Assembly: GCA_002340355.1 (NCBI GenBank)
Contig: DDLX01000040.1
Location: 1 to 64,000 of the forward strand
Source of the DNA: Cytophagales bacterium UBA2561
GTDB lineage: Bacteria; Bacteroidota; Bacteroidia; Cytophagales; Thermoflexibacteraceae
Length of the DNA stretch: 64,000 nt
Direction: 5' to 3'
The position numbers were made by a program, and so were the translations under genes. Numbering within the stretch: the stretch's first letter is position 1; each line of letters begins with the position of its first letter. Positions 17,510 to 25,658 of the stretch are shown piece after piece. A model generated the notes under the pieces. It saw nothing but the letters and a program-made list of their open reading frames with translations. It was not told the DNA's origin and did not search any database.

Positions 17510-18775
17510 ATGAGCGAACAAAAAGTAACCATCGAAGGGGGAGTTTTGAATGTCCCCAACAAACCCACCATTCCATTTATTGAGGGAGACGGTATTGGTC
17601 CGGACATTTGGAGCGCCGCACAACGTGTGTTTGATGCCGCCGTTGAGAAAGCCTATGGCACAGAACGCCAACTCGTCTGGAAAGAAGTGTTAGCAGGCGA
17701 AAAAGCCTTTAACGAAACAGGAAGCTGGTTGCCTAATGAAACGTTGGAAGCCTTCAAGGACTACTTAGTCGGTATTAAAGGTCCTTTGACCACGCCTGTA
17801 GGTGGTGGCATTCGTTCCTTAAATGTCGCTTTACGTCAGCAATTGGATTTGTATGCTTGTGTTCGACCTGTCCGCTATTTTGATGGCGTTCCTTCCCCTG
17901 TGAAGCGTCCTGAATTGACAGATATGATTATTTTTCGGGAAAATACCGAAGATATTTATGCAGGCATTGAGTATATGCACGGCACTGAAGAAGCCGATAA
18001 AGTTAAGAAGTTCTTACAAGAAGAAATGGGCGTAACGAAAATTCGATTCCCCGAAACTTCTTCTTTGGGCATTAAGCCTGTTTCAAAAGAAGGTACAGAA
18101 CGATTGGTACGTTCAGCTATTGAGTATGCTATTAACCAAAATAAACCTTCTGTTACCTTAGTTCATAAAGGTAATATTATGAAATTTACGGAAGGTGCTT
18201 TCAAAACTTGGGGCTACGAACTTGCTGAAAATGAGTATGCTGACCAGACTTTTACTTGGAATCAGTACGACCGTATCAAAGCAGAATCAGGAACGGAAGC
18301 TGCTAATAAAGCACAAGATGAAGCCTTAGCAGCAGGTAAAATCTTGATCAAAGATTCGATTGCAGATGCTTTCCTACAACAAATCCTAACACGACCTGCG
18401 GAATATGATGTGATTGCGACTCTAAACCTAAATGGTGATTATATCTCAGATGCTCTTGCGGCTATCGTAGGTGGAATCGGTATTGCTCCCGGAGCAAATA
18501 TCAATTACATTACTGGTACAGCTATTTTTGAGGCAACTCATGGTACAGCTCCAAAATATACTGGATTAGATAAAGTAAATCCTGGGTCTGTGATCTTGTC
18601 AGGTACATTAATGCTTGAATATTTGGGATGGCAGGAAGCGGCTGACTTGATTTACAAAGGTTTGGAAGGAGCTATTTCTAACAAACGAGTAACCTATGAC
18701 TTTGAGCGATTGATGGAAGGAGCTACTCTTCTGAAATGCTCTGAGTTCGGAACAGAAATTATTGCCAATATGTAA
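17510..18775 (+). CDS. icd: Isocitrate dehydrogenase, NADP-dependent
   Basis: It catalyses oxidative decarboxylation of isocitrate to 2-oxoglutarate in the TCA cycle. The homodimeric E. coli-type enzyme is recognised by IPFIEGDGIGPDIW near residue 22, the substrate loop GGIRSLNVALRQQLDLY with the regulatory Ser near residue 104, RENTEDIYAGIEY, LVHKGNIMKFTEGAF, the metal-ligand segment IATLNLNGDYISDALAA and the NADP-contacting ATHGTAPKYTG. The length of 421 residues is normal. ATG 17510 is preceded at 17444-17451 by TAGTTTTG, matching the TAnnTTTG element. A long hairpin follows the stop. Confidence 0.96.
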   Translation: MSEQKVTIEGGVLNVPNKPTIPFIEGDGIGPDIWSAAQRVFDAAVEKAYGTERQLVWKEVLAGEKAFNETGSWLPNETLEAFKDYLVGIKGPLTTPVGGGIRSLNVALRQQLDLYACVRPVRYFDGVPSPVKRPELTDMIIFRENTEDIYAGIEYMHGTEEADKVKKFLQEEMGVTKIRFPETSSLGIKPVSKEGTERLVRSAIEYAINQNKPSVTLVHKGNIMKFTEGAFKTWGYELAENEYADQTFTWNQYDRIKAESGTEAANKAQDEALAAGKILIKDSIADAFLQQILTRPAEYDVIATLNLNGDYISDALAAIVGGIGIAPGANINYITGTAIFEATHGTAPKYTGLDKVNPGSVILSGTLMLEYLGWQEAADLIYKGLEGAISNKRVTYDFERLMEGATLLKCSEFGTEIIANM

Positions 18776-18786
18776 TTTCTGCTTTT

Positions 18787-18839
18787 ATCCTAAAAAAAAC
18801 CTCTCAAGTTCGTAAAATCCTGAGAGGTTTTTTTAGGAT
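18787..18839. terminator. Bidirectional terminator between icd and ilvA
   Basis: A near-perfect 20-base stem: ATCCTAAAAAAAACCTCTCA at 18787-18806 pairs with the complementary TGAGAGGTTTTTTTAGGAT at 18821-18839. A-runs and T-runs on both arms make it work in both directions for these convergent genes. Confidence 0.85.
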
Positions 18840-18853
18840 TAAAAATTTGAAAA

Positions 18854-20107
18854 TCAAACTAAAAAACTAAATAAGTCTGGTTTATCATTTAGCGTAATAA
18901 ATTTGAATCGAGCTGTATTCATACGTTCCAACAAATCAGGATATTCTTCGGCTTTCTTCAATTCAATACCCACAACTGCCGACCCAAAAGCACGATTATT
19001 TTTCTTCGTATATTCAAAAAATGTAATGTCATCATTCTCACCTAAAACATCCGATAAAAATTGTCGCAATGCCCCTGCTCTTTGTGGAAAACTAACAATA
19101 AAATAATGTTTCAAACCTTCATAAATCAATGACCGTTCCTTGATTTCTTGCATTCGGTCAATGTCGTTATTACTTCCGCTTACGATACAAACGACTGTTT
19201 TTCCCTGAATTTTGTCTTTATAAAAATCCAATGCCGACACCGAAAGCGCACCTGCTGGCTCAACTACAATGGCTTCCTCATTATACAAGCTCAAAATCGT
19301 GGTACAAACTTTTCCTTCAGGAACTAAGATAATATCGTCTAAATATTCTTGACAAATTTCAAAATTCAAGTCTCCAACTCGTTGGACTGCTGCACCATCT
19401 ACAAATTTATCAATTTGGTCAAGCGTAGTATTTTCACCTTTTTCCAGTGAGTTTTTCATAGCAGGTGCGCCCGTAGGTTCCACTCCAATAATTTTAGTCT
19501 CGGGAGAGAGCGCCTTAAAATAAATGGCAATTCCTGAAGCCAAACCACCACCACCTACAGGGACAAATAAGTAATCAATTTTCTTCTTAACGGCTTCAAT
19601 AATTTCTAAACCAACTGTACCTTGTCCACAAACAATATCTCGATGATCAAATGGGTGCACAAAAATATTCTGGTGTTCTTCACAAAAACGCCGTGCTTCG
19701 GCATAGGCATCATCAAAAGTATCTCCTATTAGGTGAACTTTGACATTTTGCCGACCAAACATTTTTACTTGCTTAATCTTTTGTTTAGGAGTTGTACTAG
19801 GCATAAAAATATGACCTTGAATATCAAGCAATTGGCAAGTAATGGCTACACCTTGAGCATGATTTCCTGCACTAGCACAAACAATACCTTCCTGACGATC
19901 TTCAGCAGAGTGGGATACAATTTTGTTATATGCTCCTCGTATTTTATAAGAGCGAACTTTCTGCAAGTCCTCTCGTTTCAGGAAAATATTGGCTTCGTAC
20001 TTTGTAGAAAGATTCTCACTTGCTTCGGTCGGAGTTTTCCGAATAACTCCTGACAATCGTTGAGAAGCTTCTAAGATATCACTTGGGGTGATGTTGAATT
20101 TTGTCAT
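18854..20107 (-). CDS. ilvA: Threonine ammonia-lyase (threonine dehydratase) IlvA
   Basis: A PLP enzyme converting threonine to 2-oxobutanoate, the entry to isoleucine synthesis. The PLP lysine is in VRSYKIRGAYNK (about Lys55), the substrate loop is SAGNHAQGVA near 83-92, and the phosphate-binding loop is PVGGGGLASG near 184. The C-terminal 85 residues (YEGLKHYFIVSFPQRAGALRQFL...) form one ACT-like regulatory domain, so feedback inhibition by isoleucine is likely. The length of 417 residues fits the short, single-ACT class. It stands alone; no other branched-chain amino-acid genes are near. Confidence 0.95.
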   Translation of the reverse strand: MTKFNITPSDILEASQRLSGVIRKTPTEASENLSTKYEANIFLKREDLQKVRSYKIRGAYNKIVSHSAEDRQEGIVCASAGNHAQGVAITCQLLDIQGHIFMPSTTPKQKIKQVKMFGRQNVKVHLIGDTFDDAYAEARRFCEEHQNIFVHPFDHRDIVCGQGTVGLEIIEAVKKKIDYLFVPVGGGGLASGIAIYFKALSPETKIIGVEPTGAPAMKNSLEKGENTTLDQIDKFVDGAAVQRVGDLNFEICQEYLDDIILVPEGKVCTTILSLYNEEAIVVEPAGALSVSALDFYKDKIQGKTVVCIVSGSNNDIDRMQEIKERSLIYEGLKHYFIVSFPQRAGALRQFLSDVLGENDDITFFEYTKKNNRAFGSAVVGIELKKAEEYPDLLERMNTARFKFITLNDKPDLFSFLV

Positions 20108-20511
20108 GAATAGAAATAAGGTTTTGATGTGGGTTTTGTTATTCGAAGATTTGATTTTTAAACGAAAATTGTATCAAGATTAAACCCAAAAATTTGGTAT
20201 ATCAAATTGGAGAAGCATTTTTGAAATAACAAAATAAGATAATAAGCTTATTTTCAATATATTATATAGTATCAAAAAGCCATCATTTTTACAAAAAACC
20301 GAAAATTAATACTGTATTACATCTTTATATATGGTGTAAGTTTTATGAGTTCTTTTCTGTGTGCATCCTCCAACTATTTAGTGCAAATTACGTCTAAATT
20401 AAGCAAAAGGAACGACTTTTGTACCATTATTTTGTATATCTAAATTCCTGATTTAGACAGATATTCCCAAAATTTTTAGTGAGTGGTCTCATACCAGAAC
20501 CTCCTACGCCG
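20108..20511. other. Intergenic region with divergent promoters
   Basis: About 400 AT-rich bases between ilvA and the TPR-protein gene. An open reading frame from GTG 20479 adds eleven residues (MSGLIPEPPTP) to the TPR protein, but the ATG at 20512 begins a clean signal peptide, so I treat this as leader. No other structure was recognised. Confidence 0.5.
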
Positions 20512-21090
20512 ATGAAAAAATATATACTACTTTTTGTCATTCTTCCCTTGTCACCAGTAATACTGTTTGGACAATATCAAACCATTTATGATCTGCATAA
20601 GCACATTCATGAAGATCCCATTATCATGCTTGAAATCGCTCAAGGACACCAAGCACTCAATAATTATGATAGTGCCTTTTTTTATTTAGAAAAAGCCGAA
20701 AAAGTTTTAGAAGATAAACTTACCATCAGACAGTTGCGGGGAGTTTTAGCACGAGAAGCCAAAAAGTACGACATGGCAATTGGTATTTTTTATGGTCTAG
20801 TCCAAGAAGATTCTCAGGGACGATATGTATATATGGAAGAAGTTGCCCGAACTTATTATGAAAAAGAGGCTTTTAGCAATGCCATTCAGACCTATCGAAT
20901 TCTTATCCAAGATAATCCCGAAGAAAAGAAACGATATCTTTATGAGGCAGGGATGTGTTGTTATGAAATGAAAAAAATAGAAGATGCCTTACGATATTTC
21001 CGTCGTGCTGCCCATGCAGGACATGAACACGCTTCCGATTTGGTAAACAAATTTGAAACTGAATACCCACAACACGCTAGAAGTAATTAG
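20512..21090 (+). CDS. Exported tetratricopeptide-repeat protein
   Basis: A signal peptide (MKKYILLFVILPLSPVILFG) is followed by four to five TPR-like helical pairs from about residue 30. The TPR spacing of small and aromatic residues is visible in NNYDSAFFYLEKAEKVL, RYVYMEEVARTYYEKEAFSNAI, RYLYEAGMCCYEMKKIEDAL and YFRRAAHAGHEHASDLV. Such proteins act as periplasmic protein-binding scaffolds; no partner is indicated. ATG 20512 was chosen over GTG 20479 because of the signal peptide. A terminator hairpin follows at 21116. Confidence 0.75.
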   Translation: MKKYILLFVILPLSPVILFGQYQTIYDLHKHIHEDPIIMLEIAQGHQALNNYDSAFFYLEKAEKVLEDKLTIRQLRGVLAREAKKYDMAIGIFYGLVQEDSQGRYVYMEEVARTYYEKEAFSNAIQTYRILIQDNPEEKKRYLYEAGMCCYEMKKIEDALRYFRRAAHAGHEHASDLVNKFETEYPQHARSN

Positions 21091-21115
21091 ATAGATTGTG
21101 TCCATAATCATTCTA

Positions 21116-21147
21116 AACACCAATGAAAGTAAAATCTCATTGGTGTT
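21116..21147 (+). terminator. Rho-independent terminator after the TPR gene
   Basis: AACACCAATGA and TCATTGGTGTT form a perfect 11-base stem with a 10-base loop, followed by TTTTTGTT on the plus strand. Confidence 0.85.
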
Positions 21148-21234
21148 TTTTGTTAGGCTATTTCAATGAAATCAATTGAAGAATCAAATTTTTTTGTAAA
21201 TTGGGATAATAAAAACAACTCATAAAAATTATCT

Positions 21235-22179
21235 GTGATTACATTTTCGCAATTAGAATATATTGTAGCAGTGGATACTTACCGACACTACGTAACAGCT
21301 GCCCAAAAAGTATTTGTCACACAGCCTACACTTAGTATGCAAATCAAAAAATTAGAGGAAAACCTTGGCGTATTGATTTTTGATCGCAGTAAACAGCCCA
21401 TAGTTCCGACAAGTGTAGGTGAGAAAATTATTGCTCAGGCTCGTATCCTCTTGCAGGAGCGAGAAAAAATTAGTTTAGTCATTTCCGACTTTCAAGGCAA
21501 AGTTTCGGGCGATTTAAAAGTAGGTATTATTCCTACTTTAGCTCCTCATTTAGTTCCTCGTTTTGTGGGTGATTTTATTCGTGCTTATCCCGAAGTAAAT
21601 CTACAGATCAGGGAATTAAAAACTGATGAAATGTTGGTTCAACTTCAAAAAGACTTAATTGATGTTGGGATTCTGGTCACACCTCTAGAAAGTGAAAACT
21701 TAAAGGAAATTCCTCTTTTTTATGAAGAACTTAAATTATATCTAACTGATAATCACCCTTGTATTCAGCAGTTTGAAGTATCTTTTAAAGATATTGATTT
21801 ATCTGAAATTTGGTTAATGGATGAAGGACATTGCTTCAGAAATCAAGTTTATAACTTTTGTAAGTTACATACAATTTCTAATTCACAATTGCCTTTCCGT
21901 TATGAAAGTGGCTCTCTCGAAATGCTTCGTAAATTGGTCGATACTGAAGGAGGATTTACACTTTTACCTGAATTAGCAACCTTAAACTTGAATACTTTTG
22001 AGCAAAAACAAGTCAAAAATCTCAAAGGAATTGTACCGCTTCGAGAGGTGAGTTTGGTTTATGGGCGTAGTTTTGTCAAAGAAAAATTATTGCATTTATT
22101 GGAAAATCAAATCAAAAATTCTGTTCCTGAATCTATGCTAGATCGTTATCGGGGCATAGTCGTGGAGTGGCAAAATTAG
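21235..22179 (+). CDS. oxyR: Hydrogen-peroxide sensor OxyR (LysR family)
   Basis: A LysR-type regulator with an N-terminal winged helix (FSQLEYIVAVDTYRHYVTAAQKVFVTQPTLSMQIKKLEE) and a two-lobed effector domain. The OxyR redox pair is visible as Cys200 and Cys209 in DEGHCFRNQVYNFCK, matching E. coli Cys199/Cys208 in spacing and the preceding His. It therefore probably forms an intramolecular disulfide with peroxide and activates catalase/peroxiredoxin genes; none of those is next to it here. The start is GTG 21235, with the conserved region beginning at once, so no later start fits. The length of 314 residues is normal. Confidence 0.92.
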   Translation: MITFSQLEYIVAVDTYRHYVTAAQKVFVTQPTLSMQIKKLEENLGVLIFDRSKQPIVPTSVGEKIIAQARILLQEREKISLVISDFQGKVSGDLKVGIIPTLAPHLVPRFVGDFIRAYPEVNLQIRELKTDEMLVQLQKDLIDVGILVTPLESENLKEIPLFYEELKLYLTDNHPCIQQFEVSFKDIDLSEIWLMDEGHCFRNQVYNFCKLHTISNSQLPFRYESGSLEMLRKLVDTEGGFTLLPELATLNLNTFEQKQVKNLKGIVPLREVSLVYGRSFVKEKLLHLLENQIKNSVPESMLDRYRGIVVEWQN

Positions 22180-22352
22180 GAATTTAGGGTATAGCAATTA
22201 TTCAGTAATTCAGTGGAATATTTTATCCAAAACTCAAGCTTGAAAAAATGCTTAAAACCTATTTGGCATAGCAATATGAACGAAATACTCAAATTTTTTT
22301 CGTTATTTTTGAAACATGACACATCGTTTTAATCCCAAATCAAATCGAATCT

Positions 22353-23195
22353 ATGTCCAAAATATCCCCCGAAAAAGAAACGCTTATTCAACTTATTCAA
22401 GAAACAGAAAATATAGGTTTTATTCAAAATCTAATTCGAGAATTACGAGAGCCAAAAGAACCTAATATTTTTGAGGAGGTCAATCAATTAAAAGAAGATA
22501 AAAAATTATTAGAACATAAAATTAACAAACTTACTTCAGCAGTATCATATGAATTAGGTAGTCCATTAAATAGTCTCAAAAGCATGGCAGATTTGTTAAT
22601 GTTAGATATGGACAATTTGGAGGATAAAATGTTAGTGAGTACTGGGCAATATTTGTATGCTCAAATTGAAGCCCTACAAGCCAGAATGCAAAATCTGATT
22701 GCATGGTCAAATCTGGAAACTGAAAATTTTGTTTTTAATCCCAAAACCTTACAAGCCAAATCAATTATCGAAAAATCCTTCCAAAGTCAAATTGATTTGG
22801 CTCGGAAAAAAAGCCTTCAAATTCAGATTAATTGTGATGAAAAACAAACCATACAAGCTGACGAAGCTATGCTTGGGATTGTATTGAATAATTTGATTTC
22901 CAATGCCATAAAATTTTGTCGAAAAGGAGATTTCGTACATATTTCAGCTTTACCTAATGGCGAAAATCAAATACAAATTATGGTGAAAGATAAAGGAATT
23001 GGAATGGGACGAGCTAAACTTAAAAAAGTGTTCGACTTGGGACGAACTCCACAACGGGGAACCGCTAATGAACAAGGACTTGGATTAGGCTTAGTGACAG
23101 TCAGAAGGTTGCTCGAATTACATGAAACAGAGTTGAAAATCGAAAGCAAACGAGGTGGAGGAGCTTCATTTTCTTTTCTTTTACCTCAAAAATAG
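22353..23195 (+). CDS. Histidine-kinase-like protein lacking the phosphoacceptor His
   Basis: A soluble 280-residue protein with a coiled-coil N-terminus (to about 60), a dimerisation/H-box helix pair and a full HATPase_c domain. The H-box reads AVSYELGSPLNSL: the invariant His is Tyr66 (TAT at 22548-22550), and the following Arg-Thr is Gly-Ser. The ATP-binding motifs look intact: NNLISNAIKFC (N box), VKDKGIGM (G1), FDLGRTPQRGT (F/lid) and EQGLGLGLVTVRRL (G2). No transmembrane, PAS or receiver domain is present, and no response regulator is adjacent. It could be a pseudokinase that binds ATP and modulates another kinase, or it could phosphorylate a partner. The next gene starts 22 bases downstream on the same strand. 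Confidence 0.85.
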   Translation: MSKISPEKETLIQLIQETENIGFIQNLIRELREPKEPNIFEEVNQLKEDKKLLEHKINKLTSAVSYELGSPLNSLKSMADLLMLDMDNLEDKMLVSTGQYLYAQIEALQARMQNLIAWSNLETENFVFNPKTLQAKSIIEKSFQSQIDLARKKSLQIQINCDEKQTIQADEAMLGIVLNNLISNAIKFCRKGDFVHISALPNGENQIQIMVKDKGIGMGRAKLKKVFDLGRTPQRGTANEQGLGLGLVTVRRLLELHETELKIESKRGGGASFSFLLPQK

Positions 23196-23217
23196 ATTAA
23201 AAAAATTACGAAATAAT

Positions 23218-24198
23218 ATGATACCAAAGAAAGAAAAGCTCATTCATTTTGATTGGGCAATGAAAAAACTATTACGCCATAAAACCAACTTTGGCATTTT
23301 AGAAGGATTTTTAAGTGAATTACTTAAATTCGATATCCAAATCGAAAATATCCTTGAAAGTGAGAGTAATCAAGATGATGAAGCTGATAAATTTAACCGA
23401 GTAGATATACTTGCTAAAAATAAGAAAGGGGAGTTATTATTGATTGAGGTTCAAAATAATCCTGAAATGGATTACTTTCATCGAATGTTATATGGAGTTT
23501 CTAAATTAGTTACAGAATATATTAGTCTTGGTGACCCTTATCGGGCGATTAAAAAAGTATATTCGATAAACATTGTCTATTTTCAATTGGGACAGGGTTC
23601 AGATTATATCTATGAATATCAAGGCGAATTTGTCGGACTAAACAACCAAGAAATTTTACAACCAACATTATATCAGAAGAATACCTTTCGAATTCAAAAG
23701 TTATCAGATATTTATCCTAAATATTATTTGCTAAAAGTGAATAATTTTAATGATGTATCTAAAAACACTTTAGATGAGTGGATTTACTTTTTGAAGAATA
23801 GTGAAATTGTAGAAAATGTAAATGCCAAGGGGCTAGAGGAAGCACAAGAAAAGCTACGTTATGAGCAACTTTCACCTGTAGAAAAGAAACGATATGAAAG
23901 TTTTCAAAAGAATAAGGTCATTGCCGAAAATGTAGAATTTACAATCCGTACCGAAGCTCATGCAACAGGACTCGCTGAAGGAAAAGCCAAAGGACTTGTT
24001 GAAGGACTAGCAGAAGGGAAAGCAGAAGGGAAAGCAGAAGGGAAAGCAGAAGGGAAAGCAGAAGGGAAAGCAGAAGGCATATTAGAAATTGCTAAAAAGA
24101 GTTTACGAAAGGGCATGGAAATTCAACTCATCGCTGAAGTTACGGGATTATCAATCTCAGAATTAACAACTCTCAAAAAGGAGTTAGGATTATCATAA
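23218..24198 (+). CDS. Rpn-family PD-(D/E)XK nuclease/putative transposase
   Basis: The protein matches the Rpn/PDDEXK_2 group: an N-terminal DWAMKKLLRHKTNFGILEGFLSELL motif, then the nuclease core Asp63 (RVDILAKN) and Glu77-x-Gln79 (LLLIEVQNN), then YGVSKLVTEYI. Members nick DNA and have been linked to recombination and to phage defence. The C-terminal third carries a run of AEGK tetrapeptides encoded by a perfect 12-bp repeat (24010-24077), then a small helical end MEIQLIAEVTGLSISELTTL. The ATG at 23218 is preferred over an in-frame ATG at 23155, because the longer start overlaps the kinase-like gene. Copy number of the repeat should vary between strains. Confidence 0.85.
   Translation: MIPKKEKLIHFDWAMKKLLRHKTNFGILEGFLSELLKFDIQIENILESESNQDDEADKFNRVDILAKNKKGELLLIEVQNNPEMDYFHRMLYGVSKLVTEYISLGDPYRAIKKVYSINIVYFQLGQGSDYIYEYQGEFVGLNNQEILQPTLYQKNTFRIQKLSDIYPKYYLLKVNNFNDVSKNTLDEWIYFLKNSEIVENVNAKGLEEAQEKLRYEQLSPVEKKRYESFQKNKVIAENVEFTIRTEAHATGLAEGKAKGLVEGLAEGKAEGKAEGKAEGKAEGKAEGILEIAKKSLRKGMEIQLIAEVTGLSISELTTLKKELGLS
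24010..24077 (+). repeat. 12-bp tandem repeat GCAGAAGGGAAA, five perfect copies plus a partial
   Basis: Five identical units in frame within the Rpn-family gene encode (Ala-Glu-Gly-Lys)5 and a sixth is partial (GCAGAAGG). Slippage in units of twelve bases changes length without breaking the frame. Confidence 0.95.
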
Positions 24199-24247
24199 AA
24201 ATATATTATTACTACATCAATCAAGAATACTTAAACGAATCTCAAAT

Positions 24248-24754
24248 ATGTCTCCAGATTTATCTCTTTCATCAGCACAAGAAGCCTTTCGGAAAAAAAT
24301 GCTAAATCCATTCAATTTTAGATTATTCACTTTAACACAAGTTCCTGCGGGATTTATTGCAGGCATGAAATTAGTTGATTTATCTGCCAGTTTTTGTAAA
24401 ACTAGTATTCCATTCAATTTTTTAACTAAAAATCCTTTTCATTCTATTTATTTTGCGGTCCAAAGTATGGCAGCAGAACTTTCTACTGCAGCCATAGCGT
24501 TATTAGCCGTACAGGGGATTCGCCCTTCGGTCGCCTTAATCATTGTCAATTTAGAGGCTGAATTTCACAAAAAAGCCACAGGAAAAACCTATTTTATTTG
24601 TGAAAATGGAGCCGAAATTTTTGAAGCTGTTCAGCGTACCATCCAAACAGGTCAGGCAACTACAGTCCGAGCTAAAACTATTGGAAAAATGGAGGATGGA
24701 ACAATTGTTTCCACTTTTTACTTTACATGGTCATTCAAACAACGAAAGCGGTAA
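24248..24754 (+). CDS. DUF4442 hot-dog-fold thioesterase-like protein
   Basis: A 168-residue protein of the DUF4442 group, related to acyl-CoA thioesterases of the hot-dog fold. The typical opening FRKKMLNPFNFRLFTLTQVPAGFIAGMKL is present, followed by NPFHSIYFAVQSMAAELSTAAIALLAV, which corresponds to the central long helix of the fold (N-P-F-x-S-I-Y-F-A). Members may hydrolyse acyl-CoA or act on intermediates of fatty-acid metabolism; activity is not proven. The ATG at 24248 is 49 bases after the Rpn gene and the stop is 17 bases before the SDR gene, so the SDR is probably co-transcribed. Confidence 0.8.
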   Translation: MSPDLSLSSAQEAFRKKMLNPFNFRLFTLTQVPAGFIAGMKLVDLSASFCKTSIPFNFLTKNPFHSIYFAVQSMAAELSTAAIALLAVQGIRPSVALIIVNLEAEFHKKATGKTYFICENGAEIFEAVQRTIQTGQATTVRAKTIGKMEDGTIVSTFYFTWSFKQRKR

Positions 24755-24771
24755 AAACCAATCAATAAAAC

Positions 24772-25542
24772 ATGAGAAAACTACAAAATAAAGTTGCCCT
24801 CATTTTGGGCGGAACAAGTGGCATAGGTTTAGCTTCTGCAAAGTTATTTTTGGAAGAAGGAGCCAAAGTAATTCTCACAGGGCGTAAGCAACGAAAAATT
24901 GATGCTGCAAGCAAATGCCTTTCAGGAGATTTTGAAATATATCAGGCTGATATAACTGATTTTGAGTCTACTAAAAAAGCAATTGAAAAGGGAGTAGCTC
25001 AATTTGGTCATTTAGATATTTTTTACCAAGTAGCAGGAAAAGCCACACCAATACTTTTTAACCAAGCTACTCCCAAAGTTTACGAAAGCGAAATAAAAAC
25101 CGACCTTATTGCTCCTATTGTTGCTTTGTGGAATGCCAAACAATATTTAAATCCTCATGCAAGCATCATCTTCACCAGTACTACTTTTTCTACTCGACCT
25201 GCTCCTACGATGTCAGCTTACGGAGCGGCAAAAGCGGGGCTTGTTCAATTCGCCAAGTCCATTGCTTTAGAATATGCTGAACAAAAAATTCGGGTGAATG
25301 TATTAAGTCCAGGCTCCACAGAAACGCCTATTTTCGATGAATTAGGATTACCTGAAGATCAAATTAAAGGATTTAAAGATTTTTTCCGAATGGTGACTCC
25401 ATTAAAATCATTAGGACAGCCTGAAGACTTAGCCAAAGCCGCTCTATTTTTAGCTTCTGATGATTCTAAACATATTACGGGAATAACTATAGACGTAGAT
25501 GGTGGATTAAACCAAAGTTGGCATTTAGTTCCTGAAGCTTAA
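24772..25542 (+). CDS. Short-chain dehydrogenase/reductase (SDR)
   Basis: A classical SDR oxidoreductase of 256 residues. The nucleotide motif is GGTSGIGLASAK at 13-24, followed by LTGRKQRKIDAA, where the Arg suggests NADP preference. The catalytic region shows ASIIFTSTTFS (Ser), then SAYGAAKAGLVQF with Tyr and Lys of YxxxK, and RVNVLSPGSTETPIFDELG after it. The C-terminal ITGITIDVDGGLNQSW is standard. Substrate cannot be assigned. It lies 17 bases after the DUF4442 gene, suggesting one transcript. The pair could handle an acyl or carbonyl compound together, but that is inference. Confidence 0.85.
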   Translation: MRKLQNKVALILGGTSGIGLASAKLFLEEGAKVILTGRKQRKIDAASKCLSGDFEIYQADITDFESTKKAIEKGVAQFGHLDIFYQVAGKATPILFNQATPKVYESEIKTDLIAPIVALWNAKQYLNPHASIIFTSTTFSTRPAPTMSAYGAAKAGLVQFAKSIALEYAEQKIRVNVLSPGSTETPIFDELGLPEDQIKGFKDFFRMVTPLKSLGQPEDLAKAALFLASDDSKHITGITIDVDGGLNQSWHLVPEA

Positions 25543-25596
25543 ATATAATATTAATAATAGATATTAGTCATTTTTAAAGGCATCTCAGAAATAAAA

Positions 25597-25630
25597 AAGC
25601 CTAAATTTTTATAAAGTTAAATTTAGGCTT
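25597..25630. terminator. Bidirectional terminator between SDR gene and ettA
   Basis: AAGCCTAAAT and ATTTAGGCTT form a 10-base stem with A-run and T-run outside the arms, between convergent genes. Confidence 0.75.
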
Positions 25631-25658
25631 TCTTGTTTATCAAATTAGTTCCAATAAT

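Noticed and set aside
20461..20511. Possible tRNA-like 3' end before the TPR gene
   Set aside because: No cloverleaf can be drawn and no acceptor stem partner is present upstream.
24010..24077. A CRISPR-like array
   Set aside because: The repeat is a 12-bp coding tandem repeat without spacers.
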